Below are positions 34,450 through 45,173 of a DNA stretch of 64,000 nucleotides, piece after piece (the first letter of the stretch is position 1; each line of letters begins with the position of its first letter). The notes under the pieces are model-generated. The model ran no database searches. It was not told the origin of the DNA and was given only the letters and a program-made list of their open reading frames with translations. The DNA lies in NCBI RefSeq assembly GCF_025629245.1, contig NZ_JANZXN010000060.1, forward strand, positions 1-64,000. The letters are read 5' to 3'. The position numbers were made by a program, and so were the translations under genes. Origin of the DNA: Natronobiforma cellulositropha (GTDB lineage: Archaea > Halobacteriota > Halobacteria > Halobacteriales > Natrialbaceae).

Positions 34450-34887
34450 ATGCGACGCAATCCGTTCGACGAACTCGAGGAACTGCTCGACCGCGTCAGC
34501 CGACAGGTCGAAGAGGGGATGGCGAGCGGGACGGGCCTGCCAGTACCGGGATCGGTGGCCGTCGACGTCGCCGACTACGACGAGGAGTACGTCGTGACCG
34601 CGGATCTACCGGGCTACGAGACCGACGACATCGAGCTGACGCTCACCGAGGGCACGCTGCGACTCGAGGCCGAGCGCGAACGGGAGACGGAGACGGCCGA
34701 CGAGGAGGGTGCAGACCGGTACATCCGCCGCGAGCGGACGAGTCGGTCGATCAGCCGACGGTTCCGGCTGCCCGAGCCGGTCGACGAGGAGGGCGTCTCG
34801 GCCAGCTACACCAACGGCGTGCTGACGGTGACGCTGCCGAAACACGAACCCGCCGAGGAGGAGTCGAAACGGATCGACATCGACTGA
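34450..34887 (+). CDS. Small heat-shock protein (Hsp20 family)
   Basis: This 145-residue ATP-independent chaperone has an alpha-crystallin domain (about 40-125) with YVVTADLPGYETDD and ASYTNGVLTVTLPK, and a charged C-terminal tail. I start at the ATG at 34450, giving MRRNPFDELEELL; nine upstream codons from 34423 are possible. Confidence 0.93.
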   Translation: MRRNPFDELEELLDRVSRQVEEGMASGTGLPVPGSVAVDVADYDEEYVVTADLPGYETDDIELTLTEGTLRLEAERERETETADEEGADRYIRRERTSRSISRRFRLPEPVDEEGVSASYTNGVLTVTLPKHEPAEEESKRIDID

Positions 34888-34950
34888 GTACGACGGCCGA
34901 CACCGACCGAGCGCGACGGCCGTCACGGCGGCGGCCGCGATGTGGGAGTT

Positions 34951-34957
34951 CTTTTAT
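34951..34957 (+). promoter_or_regulatory. TATA box of leuS
   Basis: CTTTTAT lies 24-30 nt before the leuS ATG at 34981, with GGGAGGG as ribosome-binding-like sequence directly upstream of the start. Confidence 0.55.
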
Positions 34958-34980
34958 CGCACCCGCGACAACGGGAGGGC

Positions 34981-37830
34981 ATGAGCTACGACCCGCAGGA
35001 ACTCGAGGCCACGTGGCGCGAGCGCTGGGCCGAGTCGGGGCGCTACGAGGCCGACCCCGACGGCCGGGACGAGGCGACGTTCGTGACGGTGCCCTACCCC
35101 TATCCGAGCGGCGGGATGCACATCGGACACGCCCGGACGTACACCGTCCCCGACGTCTACGCGCGCTACCGCCGCCAGCAGGGTGACAACGTCCTGTTCC
35201 CACTGGGCTGGCACGTGACGGGAACGCCGATCATCGGCGCCGTCGAGCGCCTGAAGAAAGGCGAGGAGAAACAGCTCTCGGTGCTCAGAGACACCTACAA
35301 CGTCCCCGAGGAGACGCTTCGCGACCTCGAGACGCCGATGGGCTTCGCCCGCTACTTCATCGAGGAACACTACAAGAAGGGGATGGTCGACCTGGGACTC
35401 TCGATCGACTGGCGTCGCGAGTTCACCACGAACGACGAGCGCTACTCGCGCTTTATCACCTGGCAGTACGAGACCCTCAGAGAGCGCGGCCTCCTCGAGA
35501 AGGGTCTCCACCCCGTCAAGTACTGCACCGAACAGGAGAACCCGGTGACGACCCACGACCTCCTCGAGGGTGAGACCGTCGAGTACCAGGAGTACACGCT
35601 GGTGAAGTTCGAGGATACAGGCGGCGAGGAACTCGTCTTCCCGATGGCGACGCTGCGCCCCGAGACGGTCCGCGGGGTGACCAACGCCTACGTCGACCCC
35701 GAGGCGACCTACGTCGAGGCGACCGTCGACGGCGAGCGCTGGGTGGTCGCCGAGGAAGCCGTCGAGAAACTCGAGTTACAGGACCACGAGGTGACCGTCG
35801 AGCGCGAGACGACGGGGGCGGCCTACGTCGGCGAGCGCATCAGCAACCCGGTCACCGACGACGAGGTGTTGATCTTGCCCGCCGACTTCGTCGACCCCGA
35901 CAGCGGCAGCGGCGTCGTCATGTCGGTGCCCGCCCACAGCCCCGACGACTACCTCGCGCTGCAGGCGGCGAAAGCCGACGAGAGCCGCCTGCGTGAGTAC
36001 GACGTCGACCCCGAGGCGGTGGCCGCCATCGAGCCGATTCCGATCCTCTCGGTCGACGGCTACGGCGAGATTCCCGCGAGAGACGCCGTCGAGTCCCACG
36101 GCGTCACCGACGCCGCCGATCCCGACCTGAAAGCCGTCACCCAGGAGGTCTACAACAAGGAGTTCCACCAGGGGGTGTTGAACGACGAGTACGGTGAGTA
36201 CGGCGGCGAGATCGTCGAGGAGGTCCGCGACGACCTCAAGGCACACTTCCAGTCCCAGGGCGCCTTCGACGCGATGTACGACTTCCCCGAACCCGTCATC
36301 TCGAGAGCGGGCGGGAAGGTCGTCGTCTCCGAACAGGAGACCTGGTTCCTCCGGTACAACGACGCCGCGTGGAAGGAGAAGACGCTCGAAGCGGTCGCCG
36401 ACCTCGACGCGATCCCCGAGAACACCCGCGAGCAGTACGAACACACCGTCGGCTGGCTCGAGGAGTGGCCCTGTATCAGAAACTACGGGCTGGGCACGCC
36501 GCTGCCGTGGGACGACGAGTTCGTCATCGAACCCCTCTCGGACTCGACGATCTACATGGCCTACTACACCATCGCCCACCGACTGGCCGACGTGCCCGTC
36601 GAGGACCTCACCCCCGAGTTCTTCGACACCCTCCTGCTGGGCGAGGGCGAGGACGAGACCGCCCTCGAGTTGCGCGAGGAGTTCGACTACTGGTACCCCG
36701 TCGACTACCGCTGTTCGGGCAACGACCTCATCTCGAATCACCTGACGTTCTTCCTCTACCACCACGCCGAACTGTTCGAAACGCCCCAGTGGCCCCAGGG
36801 GATCACCATCATGGGCATGGGCTTACTCGAGGGCGAGAAGATGAGTTCCTCGAAGGGCCACGTCGTCCTCCCCGGCGAGGCCATCTCGACCTACGGCGCG
36901 GACACCGTCCGCTTCTTCCTGCTCAACAGTTCGGAGCCGTGGCAGGATTACGACTGGCGCGCAGACGAGGTCGGCGCCGTCAGGGACCAGCTCGAGCGCT
37001 TCTGGAATCGCGCGGTCGAGATCATCGAGCGCGCAGCAGACGAGTCTGGGGACGAGGACGACCTCGAGCGCGTCGACTACTGGCTGCTCGCGAAGCTCCA
37101 GGAGTGTGTCCGCGAGGTCACCGCGGCGATGGAGCGCTTCGAGACCCGCTCGGCCAGCCAGACGGCCTTCTACCGCTTCGAAGAACACCTCAAGTGGTAC
37201 CGCCGACGGACCGACCTCGAGCGCCCCGGGGCACAGTATACGCTCCGGACCGTCCTCGAGACGCGCCTGCGCCTGCTGGCTCCGTTCGTCCCCTTCCTCG
37301 CGAACGAACTCCACGAGCGGCTGACCGGCGAGCCTGCAGAGGACGTCCCGTGGCCCGCGGTCGTCCCCGAGTTCGACGAGCCGACGGTGATCGAAGAGGA
37401 GCGCCTCGTCGCCTCGCTCGCCGACGACGTCCGTGACATCGTCGAGGTGACCGGTGACGACCCCGAGACGGTCCGCGTCTACGCGCCCGCCGCGTGGAAA
37501 CGCGAGGTGTTCGAGACCGTCGTCGAGGAGGGACCGAACCAGGGCGCGGTGATGGGCACCGTCATGCAGAACGAGGCGCTACGCGAGAAGGGCAACGCCG
37601 TCAACGCGCTCGTCTCCGACCTCGTCTCGTTCGTCCGCGAGCGTGACGAGGCGACGCTCGAGGTCCTCGCCGAGATCGACGAGCGCTCGGTCTACGCCGA
37701 CGCCACCGACTTCCTCGCCGCCGAGTTCGACGCCGACGTCGAGGTCTACGCCGAAGACGGCGACCCCGTCGACCCCGCCGGAAAGGCCGCACACGCCCAG
37801 CCGTTCCGCCCGGCGATCCACCTCGAGTAG
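34981..37830 (+). CDS. leuS: Leucyl-tRNA synthetase (archaeal type)
   Basis: This 949-residue class I synthetase has the HIGH motif in PYPSGGMHIGHARTY, a CP1 editing domain (roughly 200-400, with the CTEQENPV segment and the T-rich site near FPMATLRPET), and KMSKS as EKMSSSKGHV. The anticodon-binding and C-terminal domains follow. I start at the ATG at 34981, giving MSYDPQELEATW; an upstream in-frame ATG at 34942 precedes the TATA box and is rejected. Confidence 0.96.
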   Translation: MSYDPQELEATWRERWAESGRYEADPDGRDEATFVTVPYPYPSGGMHIGHARTYTVPDVYARYRRQQGDNVLFPLGWHVTGTPIIGAVERLKKGEEKQLSVLRDTYNVPEETLRDLETPMGFARYFIEEHYKKGMVDLGLSIDWRREFTTNDERYSRFITWQYETLRERGLLEKGLHPVKYCTEQENPVTTHDLLEGETVEYQEYTLVKFEDTGGEELVFPMATLRPETVRGVTNAYVDPEATYVEATVDGERWVVAEEAVEKLELQDHEVTVERETTGAAYVGERISNPVTDDEVLILPADFVDPDSGSGVVMSVPAHSPDDYLALQAAKADESRLREYDVDPEAVAAIEPIPILSVDGYGEIPARDAVESHGVTDAADPDLKAVTQEVYNKEFHQGVLNDEYGEYGGEIVEEVRDDLKAHFQSQGAFDAMYDFPEPVISRAGGKVVVSEQETWFLRYNDAAWKEKTLEAVADLDAIPENTREQYEHTVGWLEEWPCIRNYGLGTPLPWDDEFVIEPLSDSTIYMAYYTIAHRLADVPVEDLTPEFFDTLLLGEGEDETALELREEFDYWYPVDYRCSGNDLISNHLTFFLYHHAELFETPQWPQGITIMGMGLLEGEKMSSSKGHVVLPGEAISTYGADTVRFFLLNSSEPWQDYDWRADEVGAVRDQLERFWNRAVEIIERAADESGDEDDLERVDYWLLAKLQECVREVTAAMERFETRSASQTAFYRFEEHLKWYRRRTDLERPGAQYTLRTVLETRLRLLAPFVPFLANELHERLTGEPAEDVPWPAVVPEFDEPTVIEEERLVASLADDVRDIVEVTGDDPETVRVYAPAAWKREVFETVVEEGPNQGAVMGTVMQNEALREKGNAVNALVSDLVSFVRERDEATLEVLAEIDERSVYADATDFLAAEFDADVEVYAEDGDPVDPAGKAAHAQPFRPAIHLE

Positions 37831-37954
37831 CGTTTCACCGAGTGAAGAAGGCGGCGGGCTTTATCGCCGCCTCCGTCGTGCGAGTGAGTATGAGCGCCGC
37901 GGCCGTCGCGGACGGATCGACGAGTGACCCACCCTCGAATCGCACCAGCACGCG

Positions 37955-38752
37955 ATGAGCCGGGCCGACGAGCGTGTCGAGCGCCGCGACCGAGACCGCG
38001 AGCGGACCGCCTGGGGGCTGAAGCCGGGAGCGCGTCGGCCCGCACTCCCCCACCCGTTCTCGATGACCTGGCGCGACGGTCTCTTCCTCCACTGGCCGGC
38101 CGACCCCGGTGCACTCGAACACCACGTCCCGCCCCCGCTCGAACTCGACACGCGAGACGGCCGGGCGTGGCTCTCGATCCTGCCGTTCGTCCTCGCTCGA
38201 GCCGGAATCCGTGGCTCGCCCGGGTTCACGCGGCTGTCGGTGCCGGAACTCAACGTCCGAACCTACGTCCGCTTCCGGGGCGACCCTGGCCTGTTCTTCT
38301 TCAGCGTCGACGTCGACAGCGCACTCCTCGCGAATCTGGTCGGCGGGCTGAGCCGCCTGCCGGTCTCCCGCGCACGGATGCACGTCGAGGGCGACGACGA
38401 GCGGGTGGCGTTCTCGAGTTCACGGCCGGGAAGCGAGGATGAGCACGACTGGACCGGCGCCAGATTCGCCGCGACCTACCGCCCCGATGGGCGCGTGTTC
38501 TACGCCGAACCGGACTCGCTCGAGTACTGGCTCACGGCGCGCCGACGTCTCTACGCACCCGGTGGCCGCGGGGTGTTGAGCGCGGAGGTCGCCCACGCCC
38601 CCTGGCCGCTGCGCCCCGCGGCGGTGACGGTCCACGAGAACACGATGTTCGCGGCCAACGGTCTCCCGGAGCCGAGCGGGGAAGCGCTCGCACACTACTG
38701 TGGCGAACTCGAGCTGACGGGGTCGGTTCCCCGGTGGCTGCGCCGGCGGTGA
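37955..38752 (+). CDS. DUF2071 (YqjF-like) protein
   Basis: This 265-residue soluble protein carries the DUF2071 hallmarks: MTWRDGLFLHW, VPPPLELDT, the TYVRFRGDPGLFFFSVDV strand, and HENTMFAANGLP near the end. The family's function is unknown. About 30 charged residues precede the domain; the first Met is kept because no shorter start is favoured. Confidence 0.85.
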   Translation: MSRADERVERRDRDRERTAWGLKPGARRPALPHPFSMTWRDGLFLHWPADPGALEHHVPPPLELDTRDGRAWLSILPFVLARAGIRGSPGFTRLSVPELNVRTYVRFRGDPGLFFFSVDVDSALLANLVGGLSRLPVSRARMHVEGDDERVAFSSSRPGSEDEHDWTGARFAATYRPDGRVFYAEPDSLEYWLTARRRLYAPGGRGVLSAEVAHAPWPLRPAAVTVHENTMFAANGLPEPSGEALAHYCGELELTGSVPRWLRRR

Positions 38753-38762
38753 CGCGAGCGGG

Positions 38763-39752
38763 TCACGTGCCGCCGAAGAAGTCGAACGGGACCCCGTCGC
38801 CGGACTCGAGTGCGCGCTCGTAGACGACGTGTGCGGTCGCGACGTCCTGGATCGCGAGACCGGTCGAGTCGAAGACCGTGACGCCGGTCTCCGGCGTGCG
38901 ACCCGCAGCCTCGCCGACGACGACTGCGCCGATCTCGGCGTGGATGTCCGCCTCCTCGAGTACCCCCCGACTCCAGGGAACGTTGATCTCCCCCGAGTGG
39001 GTACACTGCTCGTAGTCGTCGATGACGAGCGTCGCCATCTCGAGGAGGTCGTCCGCGAGTTCGTGTTTCCCCGGGGCGTCGGCCCCGATGGCGTTGACGT
39101 GGGTGTGGCCGGTGACGTCCGCGAGCGAGACGATCGGTTCGTCGACCGGCGTCACCGTCGAGAGCACGTCGCAGTGGCCCGCCTCGGTGATCGACCCCTC
39201 GCGAACGTCGAACTCGTCGCCGAAACGCTCGAGGAACGCGGTGACGCGCGCCTCGTCGAGGTCGGAGACGACCACCTCCTCGATCGATCTGGCCTCGCTG
39301 ATGGCCTCGAGCTGGGTGTACGACTGGACGCCCGCACCGACGATGCCGAGGCTGGTGGCGTCCTCGACGGCGAGGTAGTCGGTGGCGACCGCTGCGGCCG
39401 CGCCGGTGCGTTTCGTCGTCAGACTCGCGCCGTCGAGAATCGCGAGCGGGTAGGCGGTCTCGGGATCGGAGTAGATCATCGTCCCGAGAACCGTCGGCAG
39501 GCCGTGGTCGGCCGGGTTGTCCGGGTGGACGTTGACCCACTTCAGCCCGGCGGCGTCCCACTCGCCGGTGTCGAGGTAGGCGGGCATCGAGCGGAAGTCG
39601 CCGTTGTACTGGGGCAGGTCGACGTAGGACTTCGCGGGCATCTGAGCGCGGTCTCGAGCGGCGGCGGCGAACGCGGCTTCGACGGCGCGGATCACCGCGG
39701 CCGTCTCGGCGTGAGCGTCGACCGCGTCGCCGTCGAGGAGGAGTGTCTGCAT
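38763..39752 (-). CDS. Ornithine cyclodeaminase / archaeal alanine dehydrogenase family
   Basis: This 329-residue NAD(P)-dependent enzyme has the AGLKWVNVHPDNP segment with the catalytic Lys, the nucleotide-binding GIVGAGVQSYTQLEA (about 134-148), and IGADAPGKHEL with the catalytic Asp. Members oxidise alanine, act on ornithine, or reduce imines; the substrate is not certain. It faces the DUF2071 gene tail to tail. Confidence 0.9.
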   Translation of the reverse strand: MQTLLLDGDAVDAHAETAAVIRAVEAAFAAAARDRAQMPAKSYVDLPQYNGDFRSMPAYLDTGEWDAAGLKWVNVHPDNPADHGLPTVLGTMIYSDPETAYPLAILDGASLTTKRTGAAAAVATDYLAVEDATSLGIVGAGVQSYTQLEAISEARSIEEVVVSDLDEARVTAFLERFGDEFDVREGSITEAGHCDVLSTVTPVDEPIVSLADVTGHTHVNAIGADAPGKHELADDLLEMATLVIDDYEQCTHSGEINVPWSRGVLEEADIHAEIGAVVVGEAAGRTPETGVTVFDSTGLAIQDVATAHVVYERALESGDGVPFDFFGGT

Positions 39753-39913
39753 ACGCGGAGAATGTCGGGGTTGCTACTTAGTTCGTCACGTCCGCTCGAG
39801 TGTCGCGTACTCAGCGGGTCTCGAGCGAGAAAAACGGAGATTCGGCGTCGAAAATGCGGTGGTCGAACGGAACGGAGAGCGTGATCGGTGTGGTGGTGGG
39901 TGCTCGGGTGCGG

Positions 39914-41611
<1,698 letters not shown>

Positions 41612-41637
41612 AGTCAAAGACAGATTGATTGTTATTC

Positions 41638-41645
41638 TATATAAA
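41638..41645 (-). promoter_or_regulatory. TATA box of the thermosome gene
   Basis: On the minus strand this is TTTATATA, 27-34 nt before the ATG at 41611. A strong box fits a highly expressed chaperonin gene. I see no clear heat-shock operator. Confidence 0.75.
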
Positions 41646-41855
41646 TCTTCCCCTATTGGACACAGGAAACCGCCGGACGCAGGCGAGTCGACGGTTCACA
41701 CACCACTCCCCAGGAGACTGTTTATCACACACATATGCCGGAGCGAGCCACTTCTGGATACACGAGCCTCGTGGCTCATCACCGGCCGAACGTGCGGACG
41801 ACCCGAAATCCGAGACACGGCGAGCGCGAAAGAGGTGGTGGCGAGGGGTGACGGC

Positions 41856-42413
41856 CTACGAGTCGCCGCCGGGGTAGCGGTGGGACTCGAGTGCCTGGTA
41901 CTTCATCTCGTTGTGTCGCTCCTCTAAGAAGGAGTAGACGGTGCCGTGGGGAGCGCCGTCGAGGAGCATCTCGGCGGCGGTTCTGGCCGTCTCGACCTGC
42001 GGTGGGGTGCCGATGATGCCGAGGGTCGTCCCGTAGATGACGACCGACGCACCGCTGAGCTGTTCCATGAGTTCGCGCGTCCGACCGCCTTCACCGATGA
42101 GCCGCCCTTTCTGGCGTTTCACGTCGTTTTTGTTCCGCGAGGCGGCGTCGATGTCGACCAGGTCGAACAGCATCATATCGTCGACCAGCAACGTCAGTGC
42201 GTCCTCCGGCGAAAATCCGCGGCCGATAGCGCGGACGATCTCGGGCCCTTTCAGCCCCTTCACCGGATCGCCGACCGCCTCGACCGCCACGGAGCCGTTC
42301 TCCGAGTCGATGTCGAGACGAACTTCGGCTTCGGTCTCGATTTCGCGCATCGTCTCCCCACCCTGGCCGATGAGCACACCGATGCGGTCCTGCGGTATCT
42401 TCACGTGCTGCAT
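41856..42413 (-). CDS. KH-domain RNA-binding protein (archaeal Pno1/Dim2-like)
   Basis: This 185-residue protein has two KH domains marked by GQGG ([10 protein letters not shown], about 11-21) and GEGG ([10 protein letters not shown], about 105-115), followed by [11 protein letters not shown]. It is an archaeal relative of the ribosome-assembly factor Pno1/Dim2, acting on 16S pre-rRNA. In many archaea it is next to rio1 and eIF1A. Here rio1 lies 8.8 kb away, past an inserted island. Confidence 0.93.
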   Translation of the reverse strand: MQHVKIPQDRIGVLIGQGGETMREIETEAEVRLDIDSENGSVAVEAVGDPVKGLKGPEIVRAIGRGFSPEDALTLLVDDMMLFDLVDIDAASRNKNDVKRQKGRLIGEGGRTRELMEQLSGASVVIYGTTLGIIGTPPQVETARTAAEMLLDGAPHGTVYSFLEERHNEMKYQALESHRYPGGDS

Positions 42414-42483
42414 ACACTCGAGTACTCACCGCCGACGGTTAAGGCCTTGGACCGCCGGTTCGCGCGTGCGGATCGAAGACTCG

Positions 42484-42825
42484 TCACACCCCCTCGAGTA
42501 CCGACCGGAACGTAAGCGACTCAGAGCGGGTATCGAGGAGGGCAACCGTCCGGTGGTCGTCGGGAATCGTCGGGAAGTGCCCACCGGGGTTGGCGAGCGT
42601 GGTCCGGCCGACCTCGCGGCTGACCCGCTCGTGGTGGTGGCCGTAACAGACGTAGTCGAACTCCTGGCGCTCGGCGAGTTTGTCGACCGCCTCGAGGTCT
42701 TCGCCGTGGACCAGAGCGACGCGAAGGCCGTCGAACTCGAGGTCGGCGACCCGGCCGTGGAGTTCGCTGGCGCCGCCGAGGGCCTCGAAGCCGGACTCGA
42801 GTCCGGCGACCTCGCCGTCGTTGTT
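42484..42825 (-). pseudogene. C-terminal fragment of a YfcE/MJ0936-like metallophosphoesterase
   Basis: On the minus strand the reading frame runs from NNDGEVAG, through VALVHGED and CYGHHHERVSREVGRTTLANPGG, to a stop, with no internal stop. This is the second half of a small Mn/Fe phosphodiesterase, starting at the conserved asparagines. The first half, with the metal-binding DxH and GD motifs, is absent here and I do not find it at the other island end. The break at about 42825 marks the left island junction. Confidence 0.8.
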
Positions 42826-42890
42826 TTGAAAGGAGCAGATATCTATTGGTAGATCGACGTGGTATCTATCACCAAGGAGAAGACCACTTT

Positions 42891-43337
42891 ATGGCAGATA
42901 CCCAGCCCGCGATGACCTATCCGACTGAGGGCCAATACCAGCGGTGGAAAACACGGGCCGCCGAGATGGACATATCTGTCAGTGAGTTTATGCAAGCGAT
43001 GGTCGAGGCCGGCATGAAAAAATTCGACGCAGACGCCGTCGAACCTGACGAATCTGCTCGCGAACTCCGCCGCCAGCGCAACGACCTACGAGACGAATTT
43101 CAGGCCACCCGCGAGCGAATCGAGAAACTCGAGCGTGACCTGTATCGCGGCGAGCGCCGGACCATCATCGAGTACGTCCACGAAAACCCTGGCACTACCT
43201 ACGGCGAGCTTCAACAACACATCATCAATACCGTACCGTCGCGCGTGAACCGCTTGCTCGACACGCTCGAGGGGGAAGAAGTTCGCGCCGACGACGGGGC
43301 CTACTATCCAGTCGACGACGGTGGTCGCAGTGGCTAA
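42891..43337 (+). CDS. Recombinase-associated protein with coiled coil and winged helix
   Basis: This 148-residue protein starts with a ribbon-helix-like segment (QYQRWKTRAAEMDISVSEFM), a charged coiled coil (RELRRQRNDLRDEFQATR), and a C-terminal winged helix (PGTTYGELQQHIINTVPSRVN). AAGGAGA precedes the ATG at 42891. Similar genes sit directly before integrases in other haloarchaeal elements. It overlaps the next gene. A DNA-binding role in controlling excision or integration is inferred. Confidence 0.75.
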   Translation: MADTQPAMTYPTEGQYQRWKTRAAEMDISVSEFMQAMVEAGMKKFDADAVEPDESARELRRQRNDLRDEFQATRERIEKLERDLYRGERRTIIEYVHENPGTTYGELQQHIINTVPSRVNRLLDTLEGEEVRADDGAYYPVDDGGRSG

Positions 43338-43794
43338 GTCCGTGACGCCCACGGGGAATATGGGTGTTTACAAGCACCTCGACGATGTTCCAGAACGCTA
43401 CCGGTTGGCGAACTTCGCCAGCGAGTACGACGACCGAGACACATGGGCAGCGTACGTCGCCGACTGCCATGCCAATCGAAGCGAGTACGTCGATCGGATG
43501 CTTCGCCGGTTCGAACGCCGGTGGAAGGCGCACATGGTCGACCGGGGACGGCACCACGCACTGGCGACGCCAGCTGACATCGAGGCGTTCTGTGCGGACC
43601 TAGTTGAGCGAAACACGCTCTCGACTTCCTACGAAACGTACTGGTTGCGCATCGAAGCCTTCTACCAGTGGCTGCAGGCGCACCCCGACCATCCCCACGT
43701 CTACCACCCGGTACTCATGGCCGCTGCCGTACACCCGAACGCGGCGACGCTTTGGGAGTACCGTATCGAGCGAACGGGGGTGAGCAACCCATGA
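43321..43794 (+). CDS. Lone SAM-like core-binding domain protein of a recombinase module
   Basis: This 157-residue protein has a helical core-binding domain like the N-terminal DNA-binding part of tyrosine recombinases (ALATPADIEAFCADLVERNTLSTS, YETYWLRIEAFYQWLQ) but no catalytic domain. It overlaps the previous gene by 17 bases and the next by four (ATGA), so all three are one unit. It may be a DNA-binding partner of the integrase that follows. A GTG at 43327 is an alternative start. Confidence 0.75.
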   Translation: MVAVAKSVTPTGNMGVYKHLDDVPERYRLANFASEYDDRDTWAAYVADCHANRSEYVDRMLRRFERRWKAHMVDRGRHHALATPADIEAFCADLVERNTLSTSYETYWLRIEAFYQWLQAHPDHPHVYHPVLMAAAVHPNAATLWEYRIERTGVSNP

Positions 43795-44954
43795 CCCGCC
43801 ACGAAGCCAATACTGACGCGAACACCGACATGGAGATGGACGCTAACACGGAGGCCGGTACCAGTCAGGCTCGCAAGCAGCTGGCAGCCGCGTTCGGACG
43901 CGACATCGATCCGCTCAAACCGTATGCCGTGACGTTCGAAGAGACAGATATCGACCCGTTCGACGTATTCGTCGAGGAAGTGCTCGAATCGAAGAACCTG
44001 TCGTCGTCTACGGTCGAGCGCTATCACACCTACTTCGACGAGTGGCGTATGTTCATGGCCGAACAGGGGCGCTATCCAGCGTGTCCGAACGAGGGGCACG
44101 TCCGGACGTTTATCCACCATGAGCTACACGAGCAAGGGCACAAGCCTAGGACCGTCCGTGAGAAGTTGCAAAAGCTGAATCGTGCATACGAGTATTGGCA
44201 GACCGATAGCGCACTCCCGCACCCCCAGGAGTTCAATCCGTTCAAGCTGGCACGCGAGAAGGTCGATCTGAGCCGCCAGACCAAGAAGCCGCCGCATAAC
44301 ATCCCGCTGACGGACCTTCGCGAACGGGTTCAGTCGATCGGCCATGTCCGTGACCGAGCGTACGTCGTCCTCCCGTTGAAGCTCGGCCTACGTGCCAGTG
44401 AACTCACGAACATCCAGCTGCAGGATGTTAGTTTGGCCCATCCCGATATCCGTGCGCACTACCCAGAACTCGGGATGCATCCTCGCCTCGAAGATCGGGA
44501 GAACGCGATCTACGTGCCTCCGAGCGGCGAACGTGAAGGGAACAAATCAGAGCTAGGTCGGATCCTGCCGCTCGACGACGAATCCCGGCGGGTACTCGTT
44601 AAGTGGCTGCTGATCCGCCCTGATAACGGCCTTCCGTGGGTATTCTTGACGAAACAGGCACACACGAAACCCGAGCATGACGGTGTGAACGACGTCTGGA
44701 AGGTGGTTTTCCGGCCGGAGTACGACGAGACCGACGAACACCGCGCTGTGACGTCGCATTTCGGCCGCCACTTCTTCAGTACCTACTGGCGGGTGAAGCA
44801 AGACGCGCCGCGCGAGGTCGTGAAATATATGCGCGGGGACAAAACAGATCGGGCAGCATCTAACGGTCGTGAGGCGATCGACGAGTACCTCCACACGTTC
44901 TACGACGATGTTGAGCAGTTTTATCGCGAGAACGTGTTCAAGCTGGATCTGTAA
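43791..44954 (+). CDS. Tyrosine recombinase / integrase
   Basis: This 387-residue site-specific recombinase has an N-terminal SAM-like domain (about 60-140) and a catalytic domain with LGLRASEL (Arg), a lysine in GNKSELGRILPL, SHFGRHFF (His-x2-Arg), and a C-terminal Tyr region, DEYLHTFYDDVEQFY. It is likely the enzyme that inserted this island. The N-terminal 45 residues are low complexity. Confidence 0.9.
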   Translation: MTRHEANTDANTDMEMDANTEAGTSQARKQLAAAFGRDIDPLKPYAVTFEETDIDPFDVFVEEVLESKNLSSSTVERYHTYFDEWRMFMAEQGRYPACPNEGHVRTFIHHELHEQGHKPRTVREKLQKLNRAYEYWQTDSALPHPQEFNPFKLAREKVDLSRQTKKPPHNIPLTDLRERVQSIGHVRDRAYVVLPLKLGLRASELTNIQLQDVSLAHPDIRAHYPELGMHPRLEDRENAIYVPPSGEREGNKSELGRILPLDDESRRVLVKWLLIRPDNGLPWVFLTKQAHTKPEHDGVNDVWKVVFRPEYDETDEHRAVTSHFGRHFFSTYWRVKQDAPREVVKYMRGDKTDRAASNGREAIDEYLHTFYDDVEQFYRENVFKLDL

Positions 44955-45143
44955 GGTGGTTCAATCTAATCGGCTGTGTGAAAATCCGGGGTAGCACGGA
45001 GGAGTTGTCTGCTAAATCGAGAGGGGGCGCGAAGTTTTTGGATGAATGCTGGTGGGTAGAAGGGAGCAAAAGATCGACAGTCATGCAAGTAGGAGATGAG
45101 GCGGGGCCAAACCGCAGGACACGGGCCCGTACGCTACGAAAGG

Positions 45144-45150
45144 ATTTTAT
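45144..45150 (+). promoter_or_regulatory. TATA box of the C5 methyltransferase gene
   Basis: ATTTTAT lies 24-30 nt before the ATG at 45174, fitting a leaderless transcript. The methyltransferase thus has its own promoter and does not need the integrase transcript. Confidence 0.55.
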
Positions 45151-45173
45151 CCAGCCTGCTTGAATGACTGTTC

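Noticed and set aside
42826-42890. Direct repeats marking attachment sites of the island
   Set aside because: Comparing this junction with 50440-50480 showed no shared string longer than a few bases; no tRNA gene is adjacent.
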